A stretch of 64,000 bases of DNA, taken from contig NZ_JACMIA010000001.1 of NCBI RefSeq assembly GCF_014252955.1, forward strand, positions 3,618,258 to 3,682,257, given 5' to 3'. The notes beneath the pieces were generated by a model. The model searched no databases. It was not told the DNA's origin and was given only the letters and a program-made list of their open reading frames with translations. Positions 51,534-60,328 of this stretch are shown one piece after another. This stretch comes from Stappia sp. 28M-7 (GTDB lineage: Bacteria; Pseudomonadota; Alphaproteobacteria; Rhizobiales; Stappiaceae). The stretch's first letter is position 1; the number at the start of each line of letters is the position of its first letter. Position numbers and translations under genes: made by a program.

Positions 51534-53399
51534 CTACACCACCTCTTCCGTGCCCTCCTCGTCGACGGCCAGAAAGCCGCCGGACTGGCGTGCCCACAAC
51601 TCGGCATAGAGCCCGCCGCGCGCGATGAGATCCTCGTGGCGTCCTTCCTCGGCGACCCGTCCCTCGTCCAGCACGATCAGGCGGTCCATCGCCGCGATGG
51701 TCGACAGCCGGTGCGCGATGGCGATCACCGTCTTGCCGGCCATCAGCTCGTTCAGGCTTTCCTGGATCGCCGCCTCAACCTCGGAATCGAGCGCCGAGGT
51801 CGCCTCGTCCAGCACCAGAATCGGCGCATTCTTCAGCAGGACCCGGGCAATGGCGATGCGCTGGCGCTGACCGCCGGACAATTTCACGCCCCGCTCGCCG
51901 ACCCGCGCATCGAAGCCGGTGTGGCCGCGACTGTCGGCCAGCGCCTCGATAAAGTCGAGCGCATGCGCGCGCCGTGCCGCCTCGCGGATTGCCGTCTCGT
52001 CCGCGTGCCTCGCCCCCAGGCCGATATTGTCGCGGATTGAGCGGTGCAGCAGCGAGGTATCCTGCGTCACCATGCCGATCTGCGCGCGCAGGCTCGCCTG
52101 CGTCACCGCGGAAATATCCTGCCCGTCGATCAGGATGCGCCCGCTCTCCACGTCGTAGAACCGCAGCAGCAGGTTCACCAGCGTCGACTTGCCCGCCCCC
52201 GAGCGTCCGACCAGCCCCACCCGCTCGCCCGGCCGGATCGTCGTCGTCAGGTCCTCGATCACCCCGCCCTTCTTGCCGTAGTGAAAGCGCACGCCCTCGA
52301 AATCGATCCGCCCGGCCTCGACCCGCAGCGCCGGTGCCTGCGGCAGGTCGGTCACGGTCACCGGCCGGGTGATCGTCTCGGCGCTGTCCTGCAGCGTGCC
52401 CAGCGCCCGGAACAGCCCGTTGAGCGTGCCGAGCAGCCGGCCCAGCAACACGTTGAGCCGCAGCACCAGTCCCAGCACCAGCGCCACGTCGCCGGTGGTC
52501 ACCCGGCCCGCCTCCCACGCGAACACCGCCAGCACGCCGATGGCGGCGATCATGACGCCCGACAGCACGCTCATCACGCTGCGCACCGCCGTCAGCGTGC
52601 GGGTAAACCGGCGGATCGCGACAAGGAAGGTCTCGTAGCTCTCGCGGGTGCCGATCCCCTCGCGCTCGGTATCGCTGAACAGCTTGATCGTCTGGATGTT
52701 GCCATAGGTGTCGACGAACCGCCCCGTCACCCCGGACGAGGCATGGGCGCTGTCCTTGGCGGACTTGCGGATGCGCGGCACATAGATGACGGCCAGCCCG
52801 GCAAAGCCGACCAGCCACAGCGCCACGACGAGGCCGAACCACGGATCGAGCGCGGTCACCAGCGCCAGCGTCGACACCGCGAAGACGACGATGAACCAGA
52901 TGATCTGCAGCAGACTGACCATGAAGTCGCCGGCCGCCTGTCCCGACTGCCAGACCTTCTGCGAGATGCGGCCCGCGAACTCGTCCTGGAAATAGGCCAG
53001 CGACTTGCCCACCACCTGCGCGTGGCCCTGCATGCGCACCAGGTTGAAGAAGCCGGGCACCACGACCTGCTCCTCCACCAGCGCGGTGAGCGCGGCGATG
53101 AGCGGGCGGACCACCAGCACGGTCAGGCCCATCAGGATCAGGATCGTCGCGTTCCCGGAGATAAAGTCCGCCCGCGTTCCGGCCTGCATCATGTCGACCA
53201 AGTCGCCGACGAAGACGTAGAGCGCCGCCTCGATCAGGGCGGTGATGCCGCCGAGCACCAGCATCACGAGAAAGGTCAGCCGCGCCTGCGAGACGAAGAA
53301 CCACAGATAGCCGAAGCCCGTGCCCGGCACCGGACGGTCGGGGAGCGGGGCCAGCGGGTCGAGCCGCCCTTCGAACCAGGCGTACAGTCTTTCGAGCAC
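51534..53399 (-). CDS. Exporter-type ABC protein (membrane domain fused to ATPase), copy 1
   Basis: A 621-residue half-transporter: about six helices in residues 25-320, ATPase about 360-605 with VGRSGAGKSTLVNLL, GMVTQDTSLLHRS, VKLSGGQRQRIAIARVLLKN, ILVLDEATSALD and AIAHRLSTI. The C-terminal tail is acidic (DEEGTEEVV). Paralogous to the 48587-50428 protein; membrane domains diverge while ATPase blocks remain nearly identical. The two genes, a small membrane protein and the 34-bp array form a unit inserted between petABC and trmL-hemF, which are usually closer in relatives. Substrate unknown. Confidence 0.93.
   Translation of the reverse strand: MLERLYAWFEGRLDPLAPLPDRPVPGTGFGYLWFFVSQARLTFLVMLVLGGITALIEAALYVFVGDLVDMMQAGTRADFISGNATILILMGLTVLVVRPLIAALTALVEEQVVVPGFFNLVRMQGHAQVVGKSLAYFQDEFAGRISQKVWQSGQAAGDFMVSLLQIIWFIVVFAVSTLALVTALDPWFGLVVALWLVGFAGLAVIYVPRIRKSAKDSAHASSGVTGRFVDTYGNIQTIKLFSDTEREGIGTRESYETFLVAIRRFTRTLTAVRSVMSVLSGVMIAAIGVLAVFAWEAGRVTTGDVALVLGLVLRLNVLLGRLLGTLNGLFRALGTLQDSAETITRPVTVTDLPQAPALRVEAGRIDFEGVRFHYGKKGGVIEDLTTTIRPGERVGLVGRSGAGKSTLVNLLLRFYDVESGRILIDGQDISAVTQASLRAQIGMVTQDTSLLHRSIRDNIGLGARHADETAIREAARRAHALDFIEALADSRGHTGFDARVGERGVKLSGGQRQRIAIARVLLKNAPILVLDEATSALDSEVEAAIQESLNELMAGKTVIAIAHRLSTIAAMDRLIVLDEGRVAEEGRHEDLIARGGLYAELWARQSGGFLAVDEEGTEEVV
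51673..51902. repeat. Near-identical 230-bp block, copy B (pairs with 48714-48943)
   Basis: ATPase-coding segment of the upstream ABC gene, about 96% identical by eye to 48714-48943 in the same orientation. Most differences are synonymous. A direct-repeat pair of this kind could recombine to delete the 3 kb between them, fusing the two ABC genes. Confidence 0.85.
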
Positions 53400-53619
53400 G
53401 GAGGGCGGGTCCTTTGCTGTTGCCGGGAGGGCGAGGCGCGGGCAAGAAGGGGCGCAAGGGAGGTGCGCCCGAAAGCCTGCCCGGGAAACAGCCCCGGAAA
53501 ACAGTCGGCAACCGATGGCGAAAGGCTACGGTCTGCGCCGGCAGGATGCAGGCGGATGGCGCTGCCCGCAACTGCATATGGGGCACCTCGCCCCGCTTCC
53601 AAGTCCGGACCTTACGCGC

Positions 53620-54111
53620 ATGCCCGACCTTGTGCTTTTCCAGCCCGACATTCCGCAGAACACCGGCACGATCCTGCGGCTCGGGGCCTGTCTCGGGGTG
53701 ACCGTGCATGTGATCGAGCCGGCCGGCTTCCCCCTGTCCGATCATGCCCTGCGCCGCGCCGGCATGGACTATCTGGAGCGCGCCGCCATGGTCCGCCATG
53801 TCGACTTTCCCGTCTTCGAGGCCTGGCGCAGGGAGCAAGACCGCCGGCTGGTGCTGCTGACCACTTCCGGGGCGACCTCGCATCTTTCCCATGCGTTCGA
53901 GGAGAGCGACCTGCTGATGTTCGGGCGCGAATCCTCCGGTGTTCCGCAAGACGTCCATGCCCTTGCCGATGCCCGTGTCACCGTGCCGATGGTCGCCGGC
54001 ATGCGCTCGCTGAACGTGGCGGTCACCGCCGCCATCGTGCTCGGCGAGGCGCTGCGTCAAACCGGCGCCTTTCCCCCTCTCTCCCCCGCCTCCCCTTCCA
54101 CCGGGCAGTGA
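53620..54111 (+). CDS. trmL: tRNA (cytidine(34)-2'-O)-methyltransferase
   Basis: A 163-residue SPOUT (trefoil-knot) methyltransferase that 2'-O-methylates the wobble base of certain tRNA-Leu. LVLFQPDIPQNTGTILRLGACLGVTVHVIEPAGFPLSD is the family N-terminus; LLMFGRESSGVP and VPMVAGMRSLNVAVTAAIVLGEALRQ form the SAM-binding knot. ATG 53620 chosen; the open frame back to 53320 is not supported. Divergent from ABC copy 1, 51 nt before hemF. Confidence 0.94.
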   Translation: MPDLVLFQPDIPQNTGTILRLGACLGVTVHVIEPAGFPLSDHALRRAGMDYLERAAMVRHVDFPVFEAWRREQDRRLVLLTTSGATSHLSHAFEESDLLMFGRESSGVPQDVHALADARVTVPMVAGMRSLNVAVTAAIVLGEALRQTGAFPPLSPASPSTGQ

Positions 54112-54162
54112 GTTCTGCCATGAAGCGGGGACAGGACGCCCCATAGGACGAGGATTTCAGGA

Positions 54163-55110
54163 ATGAGCGCAGCAACCACGGAAACCAGCGGCGAGACGCG
54201 CGGGGGCGCCATTCCGGACGGGATCGACGACAAGAAGGTCCAGGCCGAGACCTGGTTCCGCAGCCTGCGCGACCGCATCTGCGCTGCGTTCGAGGCGATC
54301 GAGGACGATTCCGCCGAGCACGCCGCCCTGCCGGGCGAGCTTGCCGATGAGCCGGCCGGCCGCTTCGAGCGCACGCCCTGGGAGCGCACCGATTCGACCG
54401 GGGCCAAGGGCGGCGGCGGCATCATGTCGATGATGAAGGGCCGGGTCTTCGAAAAGGTCGGCGTCCACATCTCCACCGTTCACGGCGAGTTCTCGCCCGA
54501 GTTCCGCGGCCAGATCCCCGGCGCCTCGGAGGATCCGCGCTTCTGGGCGTCCGGCATCTCGCTGATCGCCCACATGCACAATCCGCATGTGCCGGCGGTG
54601 CACATGAACACCCGCATGGTGGTCACCACCCGCCAGTGGTTCGGCGGCGGCGCCGACCTGACGCCGGTGCTGGATGCCCGCCGCACCCAGGAGGACGCCG
54701 ACACACTCGCCTTCCACGCAGCCATGCAGGGCGCCTGCGAGGCCCATGCGGTCGCCGACTATCCCCGCTACAAAAAGTGGTGCGACGAGTATTTCTTCCT
54801 CAAGCACCGCAACGAGGCGCGCGGCATCGGCGGCATCTTCTACGACTATCTCAACTCCGGCGACTGGGACGCGGATTTCGCCTTTACCCAGGATGTCGGC
54901 CTCGCCTTCCTCGACATCTATCCCAAGCTCGTGCGCGCCAACTACCACAAGCCCTGGGGCGAGGCGGAGCGCGAGGAACAGCTGATCCGCCGCGGGCGCT
55001 ATGTGGAGTATAACCTGCTCTACGACCGCGGCACGATCTTCGGCCTGAAGACCGGCGGCAATGTCGCCTCGATCCTGTCGTCCATGCCGCCCTTGGTGAA
55101 ATGGCCGTGA
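54163..55110 (+). CDS. hemF: Oxygen-dependent coproporphyrinogen III oxidase
   Basis: Decarboxylates coproporphyrinogen III to protoporphyrinogen IX in aerobic haem synthesis. 315 residues. [61 protein letters not shown] and the C-terminal [32 protein letters not shown] are highly characteristic. The haem link with petABC nearby is a recurring gene neighbourhood. Confidence 0.97.
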   Translation: MSAATTETSGETRGGAIPDGIDDKKVQAETWFRSLRDRICAAFEAIEDDSAEHAALPGELADEPAGRFERTPWERTDSTGAKGGGGIMSMMKGRVFEKVGVHISTVHGEFSPEFRGQIPGASEDPRFWASGISLIAHMHNPHVPAVHMNTRMVVTTRQWFGGGADLTPVLDARRTQEDADTLAFHAAMQGACEAHAVADYPRYKKWCDEYFFLKHRNEARGIGGIFYDYLNSGDWDADFAFTQDVGLAFLDIYPKLVRANYHKPWGEAEREEQLIRRGRYVEYNLLYDRGTIFGLKTGGNVASILSSMPPLVKWP

Positions 55111-55125
55111 GGCGAGGCTGACCCC

Positions 55126-56247
55126 ATGTCCTTGCCGCCGCTGACATCCCTGTCGGTCACCGGCTACCGCTCCTTGAGCGCGCTGCACATGCCCGTCGGC
55201 GCGCTCAACGTCTTCGTCGGCCGCAACGGCACCGGCAAGACCAATCTCTACCGCGCCCTCTCCCTGCTGCAACAGGCGGCCCTCGGCCGCATCACCCGCG
55301 CCATCGCCGAGGAAGGGGGCGTGGAGAGCGTGCTGTGGGCCGGCACCCGCAAGCGCGGCGCCCCGGTGCGGCTGATCCTCAAGGCCCGGCTCGGCGACAT
55401 GACCTATTCCATCGAGGTCGGCCTGCCGAACAAGATCTCGGATGCGGCGCTGCCGCTGGAACCGCTGGTCAAGGAAGAGAGCCTGACGCTCGCCACCGGT
55501 GCCCGCGAGGTGACCTTGATGCAGCGCGGCGGCCCCACGGCCTGGCTGCGCGCCGCCGACGGCACGAGGCTGACCTACGAGAACGAGCTTCTCGGCTCGG
55601 AAACGGCGCTCGGTGCCTTTCGCGACGGCGCCCGCTTTCCCGAGCTCGACATCGTGCGGCGCACCTTCGCCGACTGGCGCTTCTATCACGGCTTTCGCAC
55701 CGACGAGGCCTCGCCGCTGCGCCAGCCGGCCCTTGCCCTGACGACGCCGACCCTCTCGTCCGACGGATCGGACCTTGCCGCCGTCCTCGCGACGCTGACC
55801 CTGGTGCGGGGCGATGCCCGCGACATGGAAGCCGCCATCGACGATGCCTTTCCCGGCGCCCGCCTCGGGGTCGAGGTCGTAGAGGGAACGGCGCGCCTGT
55901 CGCTGCGCTTTGCCGACATGCCGCGCGACTTCTCGGCCCGCGAGCTGTCCGACGGCACGCTCAACTATCTGGCGCTGGCCGGCGCGCTGCTCGCCTATCG
56001 TCTGCCGGCCTTCATCGCGCTGAACGAGCCTGAGGCGAGCCTGCATCCCGAGCTCCTGGCCCCGCTCGCCCGTGTCGTGGCGCGGGCCTGCGAACGCACG
56101 CAGGTCTGGATCGTCACCCATTCGCAAGACTTCGCCGACGCGCTGGCGCGCGAGGCCGGCGCCGTACCGCGCACGATCCTCAAGACCGAGGGCGCAACCA
56201 GCGTCGAGGGGCTGAAGATCACGGGCGAATTCGCCGACGACGACTGA
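55126..56247 (+). CDS. RecF/OLD-like predicted ATPase (AAA_21 type)
   Basis: A 373-residue ABC-like ATPase without a membrane domain. LTSLSVTGYRSLSALHMPVGALNVFVGRNGTGKTNLYRAL (Walker A at 32-39), a helical insertion about 60-260, signature-like FSARELSDGTLNYLALAGALL, Walker B AFIALNEPEASLHPELLAPLARVV (Asn where many have Asp) and the switch His IVTHSQDFADAL. It resembles the COG4637 group of predicted ATPases, whose role is unknown. No nuclease gene is next to it, so OLD/Gabija-type defence is not supported. 15 nt after hemF. Confidence 0.85.
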   Translation: MSLPPLTSLSVTGYRSLSALHMPVGALNVFVGRNGTGKTNLYRALSLLQQAALGRITRAIAEEGGVESVLWAGTRKRGAPVRLILKARLGDMTYSIEVGLPNKISDAALPLEPLVKEESLTLATGAREVTLMQRGGPTAWLRAADGTRLTYENELLGSETALGAFRDGARFPELDIVRRTFADWRFYHGFRTDEASPLRQPALALTTPTLSSDGSDLAAVLATLTLVRGDARDMEAAIDDAFPGARLGVEVVEGTARLSLRFADMPRDFSARELSDGTLNYLALAGALLAYRLPAFIALNEPEASLHPELLAPLARVVARACERTQVWIVTHSQDFADALAREAGAVPRTILKTEGATSVEGLKITGEFADDD

Positions 56248-56265
56248 TTGTGTGCCCGAGCAGTC

Positions 56266-57510
56266 TCAGGCCCGGCCGAGCACCGCCGAAACCAGCGCCG
56301 CCCGGTCCAGCGAGAAGCCGCTGTCGATCCAGCGGCTCTCGGCCAGCCGCAATCCCTCGCCGACCTTCGGCCCCGGTGCGACGCCGGCCTTCGTCAGGTC
56401 GCCGCCCGAGACCGGCAGCCTTGGAACATCGAGTGCCGTCACCGCCTCCAGCAGCGCGCGCAGGGCCATATCCTCCGCGGCCAGTCCCGCCTCGGCAGCG
56501 GCCAGCAGCACACCGTCGCAGGCTGCCTCGCGGCCATGGCGATAGAGCAGCTCCAGCGCGGAAAGGCGCACCGCCTCGGGCTCCGCAGACCCGAGCTTTC
56601 CTCGCGCCATGTCGGCCGCAAGACGAGCCGCCTTCATCCGCCGCCGCTCGGCATTGGAGAGCCGCAGCCGGTCGGCCAGCGCGTCCAGCTCCGCCTCGCC
56701 CCCCTCGCTGAGGGCGGCGAGCGCCAGCGCCGGCTCGCGCGTGTTCACGCCAAGACCATCGAGTGCCCGCAAGCCCCTGAACGGGGCGAGCCCACCATGC
56801 GGCACCATCACCAGCGGCATGATGCCGGCGTCCGCCATCGCCTCCAGCGTCGCGACCGCGCAGCGCGCGCCGACCAGCTTGCGCATTTCCATGCCGATGC
56901 GCTCAGCCGAAAGGCCGGACAGCCCGTCCTTCAGCCTGGCACAGGCGGCCAGTCCCTCGGCATCGGGGGTGCCTTCGCCGTATTGGGCATGAAAGCGGAA
57001 GAAGCGCAGGATGCGCAGGTAGTCCTCGCCGATGCGCCGGTCCGCCTCGCCGATGAACCGCACCCGCCGCGCCGCAAGGTCGGGCAACCCGCCGACCGGA
57101 TCGAACAGGACACCGTCGCGTGCGGCATAGAGCGCATTCATGGTGAAGTCGCGCCGCTCGGCATCGTGCTGCCAGTTGCGGCCGAAGCGCACGGTGGCGT
57201 GACGTCCATGCGTCTCCACGTCCTCGCGCAAGGTGGTGACCTCGAACGGGCGCCCGCCGCTGACCACCGTTACGGTGCCATGGTCGACGCCGGTCGGCAC
57301 CGCCTTCAGCCCCGCCGCCTCGACCCGCCGGATGACGGTGGTAGGCTCGGCCGTGGTGGCGATGTCGATATCGCTGACGGGAACGCCGAGCAGCGTGTTG
57401 CGCACCGCTCCGCCGACCACCCGTGCCGCATCGCCCTCCTGCTCGAGCGCGTCAAACACGGCCTGCAGGTCGGGCGCGCCCAGCCAGTCGGCCTTGATCG
57501 AATCGTTCAT
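56266..57510 (-). CDS. cca: CCA tRNA nucleotidyltransferase
   Basis: Adds or repairs the 3' CCA of tRNAs without a template. 414 residues. VVGGAVRNTLLGVPVSDIDIATTAEPTTVIRRVEAAG holds the G-G-x-V-R and catalytic DxD (DID); TTLREDVETHGRHATVRFGRNWQHDAERRDFTMNALYA and RFIGEADRRIGEDYLRILRFFRFHAQYG are the nucleotide-selecting motifs. ATG 57510 (MNDSIKADWLG) has GGAGG just upstream; 57525 is an unlikely alternative. Convergent with the ATPase gene. Confidence 0.95.
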   Translation of the reverse strand: MNDSIKADWLGAPDLQAVFDALEQEGDAARVVGGAVRNTLLGVPVSDIDIATTAEPTTVIRRVEAAGLKAVPTGVDHGTVTVVSGGRPFEVTTLREDVETHGRHATVRFGRNWQHDAERRDFTMNALYAARDGVLFDPVGGLPDLAARRVRFIGEADRRIGEDYLRILRFFRFHAQYGEGTPDAEGLAACARLKDGLSGLSAERIGMEMRKLVGARCAVATLEAMADAGIMPLVMVPHGGLAPFRGLRALDGLGVNTREPALALAALSEGGEAELDALADRLRLSNAERRRMKAARLAADMARGKLGSAEPEAVRLSALELLYRHGREAACDGVLLAAAEAGLAAEDMALRALLEAVTALDVPRLPVSGGDLTKAGVAPGPKVGEGLRLAESRWIDSGFSLDRAALVSAVLGRA

Positions 57511-57535
57511 GCCGCCTCCCAGCAACTGCTGCCGG

Positions 57536-57796
57536 CTATTCGTAGCGGCCGGGGATGAACTGGCCGTCGCGCATTTCCGCCGGCCGATAGCTCATCCCCT
57601 CCGGCAGGCCGCCATGCATCGTCAACATCACCAGGCCGCCGATGACCAGCAGGCCGCCGGCAATCACCAGCCACAGCATCGGCCCATCGCGCCAGTTCTC
57701 GGAGGTCTGGGCCTTCTTGTTGAGGAACAGCCAGATCGCGAAACCGATGAAGGGCAGCGAAAACAGCAGGAGTTGAGTGAGAATGATACGCAGCAT
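57536..57796 (-). CDS. DUF6111 family small membrane protein
   Basis: An 86-residue protein with two predicted membrane helices (IILTQLLLFSLPFIGFAIWLFL and MLWLVIAGGLLVIGGLVMLTM) joined by a short polar loop, and a polar C-terminus PEGMSYRPAEMRDGQFIPGRYE, which matches my memory of DUF6111. ATG 57796 overlaps the NUDIX gene stop (TGATG); GTG 57805 is an alternative. It sits in the NUDIX-DUF6111-cca order common in Hyphomicrobiales. Function unknown. Confidence 0.82.
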   Translation of the reverse strand: MLRIILTQLLLFSLPFIGFAIWLFLNKKAQTSENWRDGPMLWLVIAGGLLVIGGLVMLTMHGGLPEGMSYRPAEMRDGQFIPGRYE

Positions 57797-58494
57797 CAGC
57801 GGCACACCGTGTCATAGAGGAGACGGAGGATACCGGCGGTAACCCCCCAGATGTACCGTTCGCCATAGGGCATGGCATAGAAATAGCGGGGCTTTCCGGC
57901 AAAGATCCGGGACTGCCGGAGGTGGTTGACGTCGTTCATCAGGAAGCGCAGCGGAACCTCGAAGACCTCCGCCACCTCGTCCGGATTGGCGGAGATTGAC
58001 GCTTTCGGCGACACCAGGCCCAGCACCGGCGCGACCCGGTAGCCCGAGCCGGTCAGATAGGTCGGCAGCACGCCGATCGGCTGCACGGCCCGCGGCGCAA
58101 GGCCGATTTCCTCGTTCGCCTCGCGCAGGGCCGCATCGATGGGCCCGTTGTCCTCCGGGTCGATCTTGCCGCCGGGCAGCGAGATCTGCCCCGCATGGCT
58201 GGTCAGGTGATCGGTGCGCTGGGTGAGAATGATGGAGGCCCCGGCCGGCCGGTCGACCACCGGGATCAGCACCGCGGCATCGCGCGGCGGGCGCTTGGCG
58301 AAGGCGAACGGCCCCATGTCCGGATTGAGGATGTGGTCGCCCACCTCGTCCATCGCGGCAAGCGCAAGACGCAGCCGCGCCTGCTCGGCAAAGGCTTGGG
58401 CACTGTCCAGCACGGCGGCCATCTCCGGCGCCATGCTCGATGACAGGTCCGCCACTGCCCGCTCCTTGCGTTCCCGCTCGATATCCAGGCTCAC
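57796..58494 (-). CDS. NUDIX hydrolase, CoA-pyrophosphatase-like
   Basis: A 232-residue protein. AAVLIPVVDRPAGASIILTQRTDHLTSHAGQISLPGGKIDPED followed by ALREANEEIGL gives the Nudix box, with the two-residue longer spacing and the upstream LTxHxGQxxFPGG-type signature of NudL CoA pyrophosphatases. It cleaves CoA or related pyrophosphates; exact substrate unproven. GTG 58494 overlaps the upstream stop (GTGA), so it is coupled to the DUF1285 gene. Confidence 0.88.
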   Translation of the reverse strand: MSLDIERERKERAVADLSSSMAPEMAAVLDSAQAFAEQARLRLALAAMDEVGDHILNPDMGPFAFAKRPPRDAAVLIPVVDRPAGASIILTQRTDHLTSHAGQISLPGGKIDPEDNGPIDAALREANEEIGLAPRAVQPIGVLPTYLTGSGYRVAPVLGLVSPKASISANPDEVAEVFEVPLRFLMNDVNHLRQSRIFAGKPRYFYAMPYGERYIWGVTAGILRLLYDTVCR

Positions 58495-59111
58495 CCTGCC
58501 CCGCCCGTTTCCATATTCGCCTCGCCGGCCGCAACCGCCGGAAAGAAGACGCCGCCGCTCCACACGCCGAGCATGGCGCGTCCATCGACGTTGTGTTCCT
58601 CGAAGAGTTCGGCCAGCTCATAAAGGAGCGGCCGCGCCAGCAGCGCATCCAGCCCCCCACGCACCCTGATATAGGGTTTCAGGCCGTCGGTACCAACTTC
58701 CCGTTCGAAACGAAGGGGATGGTCGGCATCCGCCTTCACCACATCGCCGACATTGGTGCGCAGGGTCAACAGCCGGTCGCGCCCCTCGCCTTGCGCATGC
58801 ATCTCCACCGCGATGAAGGGCGCATCCTCGACCGTGATGCCCACCCGCTCGACCGGCGTCACCAGATAATGCCGCCCGTCCTCGTCGCGCCGCAGTACGG
58901 AGGCGAACAGCCGCACTAGGGCCTCGCGCCCGATGGGCGAGCCCATGTAGTACCAGCGGCCGTCGCTTGCGATCCGCATGTCGATGTCGCCGCAGAAGGG
59001 AGGATTCCAGTGTTCGACCGGCGGCGTGCCTCGCGTTTTGCCGGCGCGGGCGACGAGATCGGCCAGTCCGGCGGGCATCGTGCTCGTGTCCTCCGCCTGC
59101 CTTCGCGTCAT
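58491..59111 (-). CDS. DUF1285 family protein
   Basis: A protein of about 206 residues, cytoplasmic, typical of DUF1285: PPVEHWNPPFCGDIDMRIASDGRWYYMGSPIGREALVRLFASVLRRDEDGRHYLVTPVERVGITVEDAPF, then RPLLYELAELFEEHNVDGRAMLGVWSGG. Four ATGs lie within 45 nt; 59111 (MTRRQAEDTSTMPAGL) places GLADL at the usual depth and has GGGAG about 11 nt upstream, but 59153 is possible. Co-transcribed with NUDIX-DUF6111-cca. Role unknown. Confidence 0.85.
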   Translation of the reverse strand: MTRRQAEDTSTMPAGLADLVARAGKTRGTPPVEHWNPPFCGDIDMRIASDGRWYYMGSPIGREALVRLFASVLRRDEDGRHYLVTPVERVGITVEDAPFIAVEMHAQGEGRDRLLTLRTNVGDVVKADADHPLRFEREVGTDGLKPYIRVRGGLDALLARPLLYELAELFEEHNVDGRAMLGVWSGGVFFPAVAAGEANMETGGAG

Positions 59112-59317
59112 CCCTGTTACATCTCCCATTGTCGCCGCCATCATTTGGCCCATACCCTATCATGACATGGGTTACCATTGCCGCATGGCTGGGTGAGTCC
59201 CGGACCGTTTCCCGCCGCAAGACTGCAACGGGGAGACGGCGGATGGCAACCGCGGGCCGGCCCCGGCGGAACGAGCGATGTCGCAGCTGCCGCGTGATCA
59301 GGAGGTATGAATCGACC

Positions 59318-60322
59318 ATGAGCGCCGTCACTTCACCGGAAGTTGATCACGAGCAGGTCGCCCGCGATGCGGAGGCTGCGATGGAAAAGATCACCGCCGC
59401 CCGCACCGAGATCGCCCGCATCATCTTCGGCCAGGAAAGCGTCGTCGAGCGCGCGCTGGTGACCTTGCTGGCCGGCGGTCACGGCTTGCTGGTCGGCGTG
59501 CCCGGCCTTGCCAAGACCAAGCTGGTGGAAACGCTCGGCACCGTCCTCGGGCTCGATGCCCGGCGCATCCAGTTCACGCCGGACCTGATGCCCTCCGACA
59601 TTCTCGGCGCCGAGGTGATGGACCAGGGCCGCGACGGCAGCCGCGCCTTCCGCTTCATCAAGGGGCCGATCTTCTCGCAGGTCCTGATGGCCGACGAGAT
59701 CAACCGCGCCAGCCCGCGCACCCAGTCGGCCCTGCTGCAGGCGATGCAGGAATATCATGTCACCGTCGCCGGCCAGAGCTACGACCTGCCGCGCCCCTTC
59801 CATGTGCTGGCGACCCAGAACCCGCTGGAGCAGGAAGGCACCTACCCCCTGCCCGAGGCGCAGCTCGACCGCTTCCTGATGCAGATCGACGTGCACTATC
59901 CCGACCGCGAGGCGGAACGGCGCATCCTCATGGAGACGACCGGCGCGCAGGACGCGAAGGCGACAGCCGTCATGTCGGCGGAGGATCTCGTCACCTGCCA
60001 GCAGCTCGTGCGCCGCATGCCGGTCGGCGAGAGCGTCGTCGAGGCGATCCTCGAGCTTGTCCGCTCCGCCCGTCCCGGCGAGAGCGACGACGAGATCACC
60101 AGCCAGATCGCCTGGGGTCCGGGGCCGCGCGCCAGCCAGGCACTGATGCTCACCGTGCGCGCCCGCGCCCTGGTCGACGGGCGCCTCGCTCCTTCCGTCG
60201 ATGACGTGCTGGCGCTGGCCGAGCCGGTCCTGCAGCACCGCATGGCGCTGACCTTCGGCGCGCGTGCCGACGGGCAGACGATCCGCGGGCTGATCGGCCG
60301 CATCAAGAGCCGGATCGGATAA
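59318..60322 (+). CDS. MoxR family AAA+ ATPase
   Basis: A 334-residue MoxR-type chaperone-like ATPase. Walker A GVPGLAKT (60-67), FTPDLMPSDILGAEV, Walker B VLMADEINRASPRTQSALLQAMQE, sensor 1 LATQNPLEQEGTYPLPEAQLDRFLM. MoxR ATPases act with VWA-domain partners to insert metals or remodel proteins. Here it leads MoxR-DUF58-DUF4159. ATG 59318 lies 12 nt after AGGAGG, slightly far. Divergent from the DUF1285 gene. Confidence 0.94.
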   Translation: MSAVTSPEVDHEQVARDAEAAMEKITAARTEIARIIFGQESVVERALVTLLAGGHGLLVGVPGLAKTKLVETLGTVLGLDARRIQFTPDLMPSDILGAEVMDQGRDGSRAFRFIKGPIFSQVLMADEINRASPRTQSALLQAMQEYHVTVAGQSYDLPRPFHVLATQNPLEQEGTYPLPEAQLDRFLMQIDVHYPDREAERRILMETTGAQDAKATAVMSAEDLVTCQQLVRRMPVGESVVEAILELVRSARPGESDDEITSQIAWGPGPRASQALMLTVRARALVDGRLAPSVDDVLALAEPVLQHRMALTFGARADGQTIRGLIGRIKSRIG

Positions 60323-60328
60323 CGGCTC

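Noticed and set aside
51001-51607. Open frames through the 34-bp array (both strands) as a repeat protein
   Set aside because: Period 34 makes the reading cycle through three frames, no ribosome-binding site or family match, and the frames run into the ABC gene in antisense.
55126-56247. Anti-phage system built on the OLD/RecF-like ATPase
   Set aside because: No TOPRIM nuclease, UvrD helicase, reverse transcriptase or toxin gene adjoins it; it follows hemF by 15 nt in a housekeeping context and resembles the widespread COG4637 ATPases.
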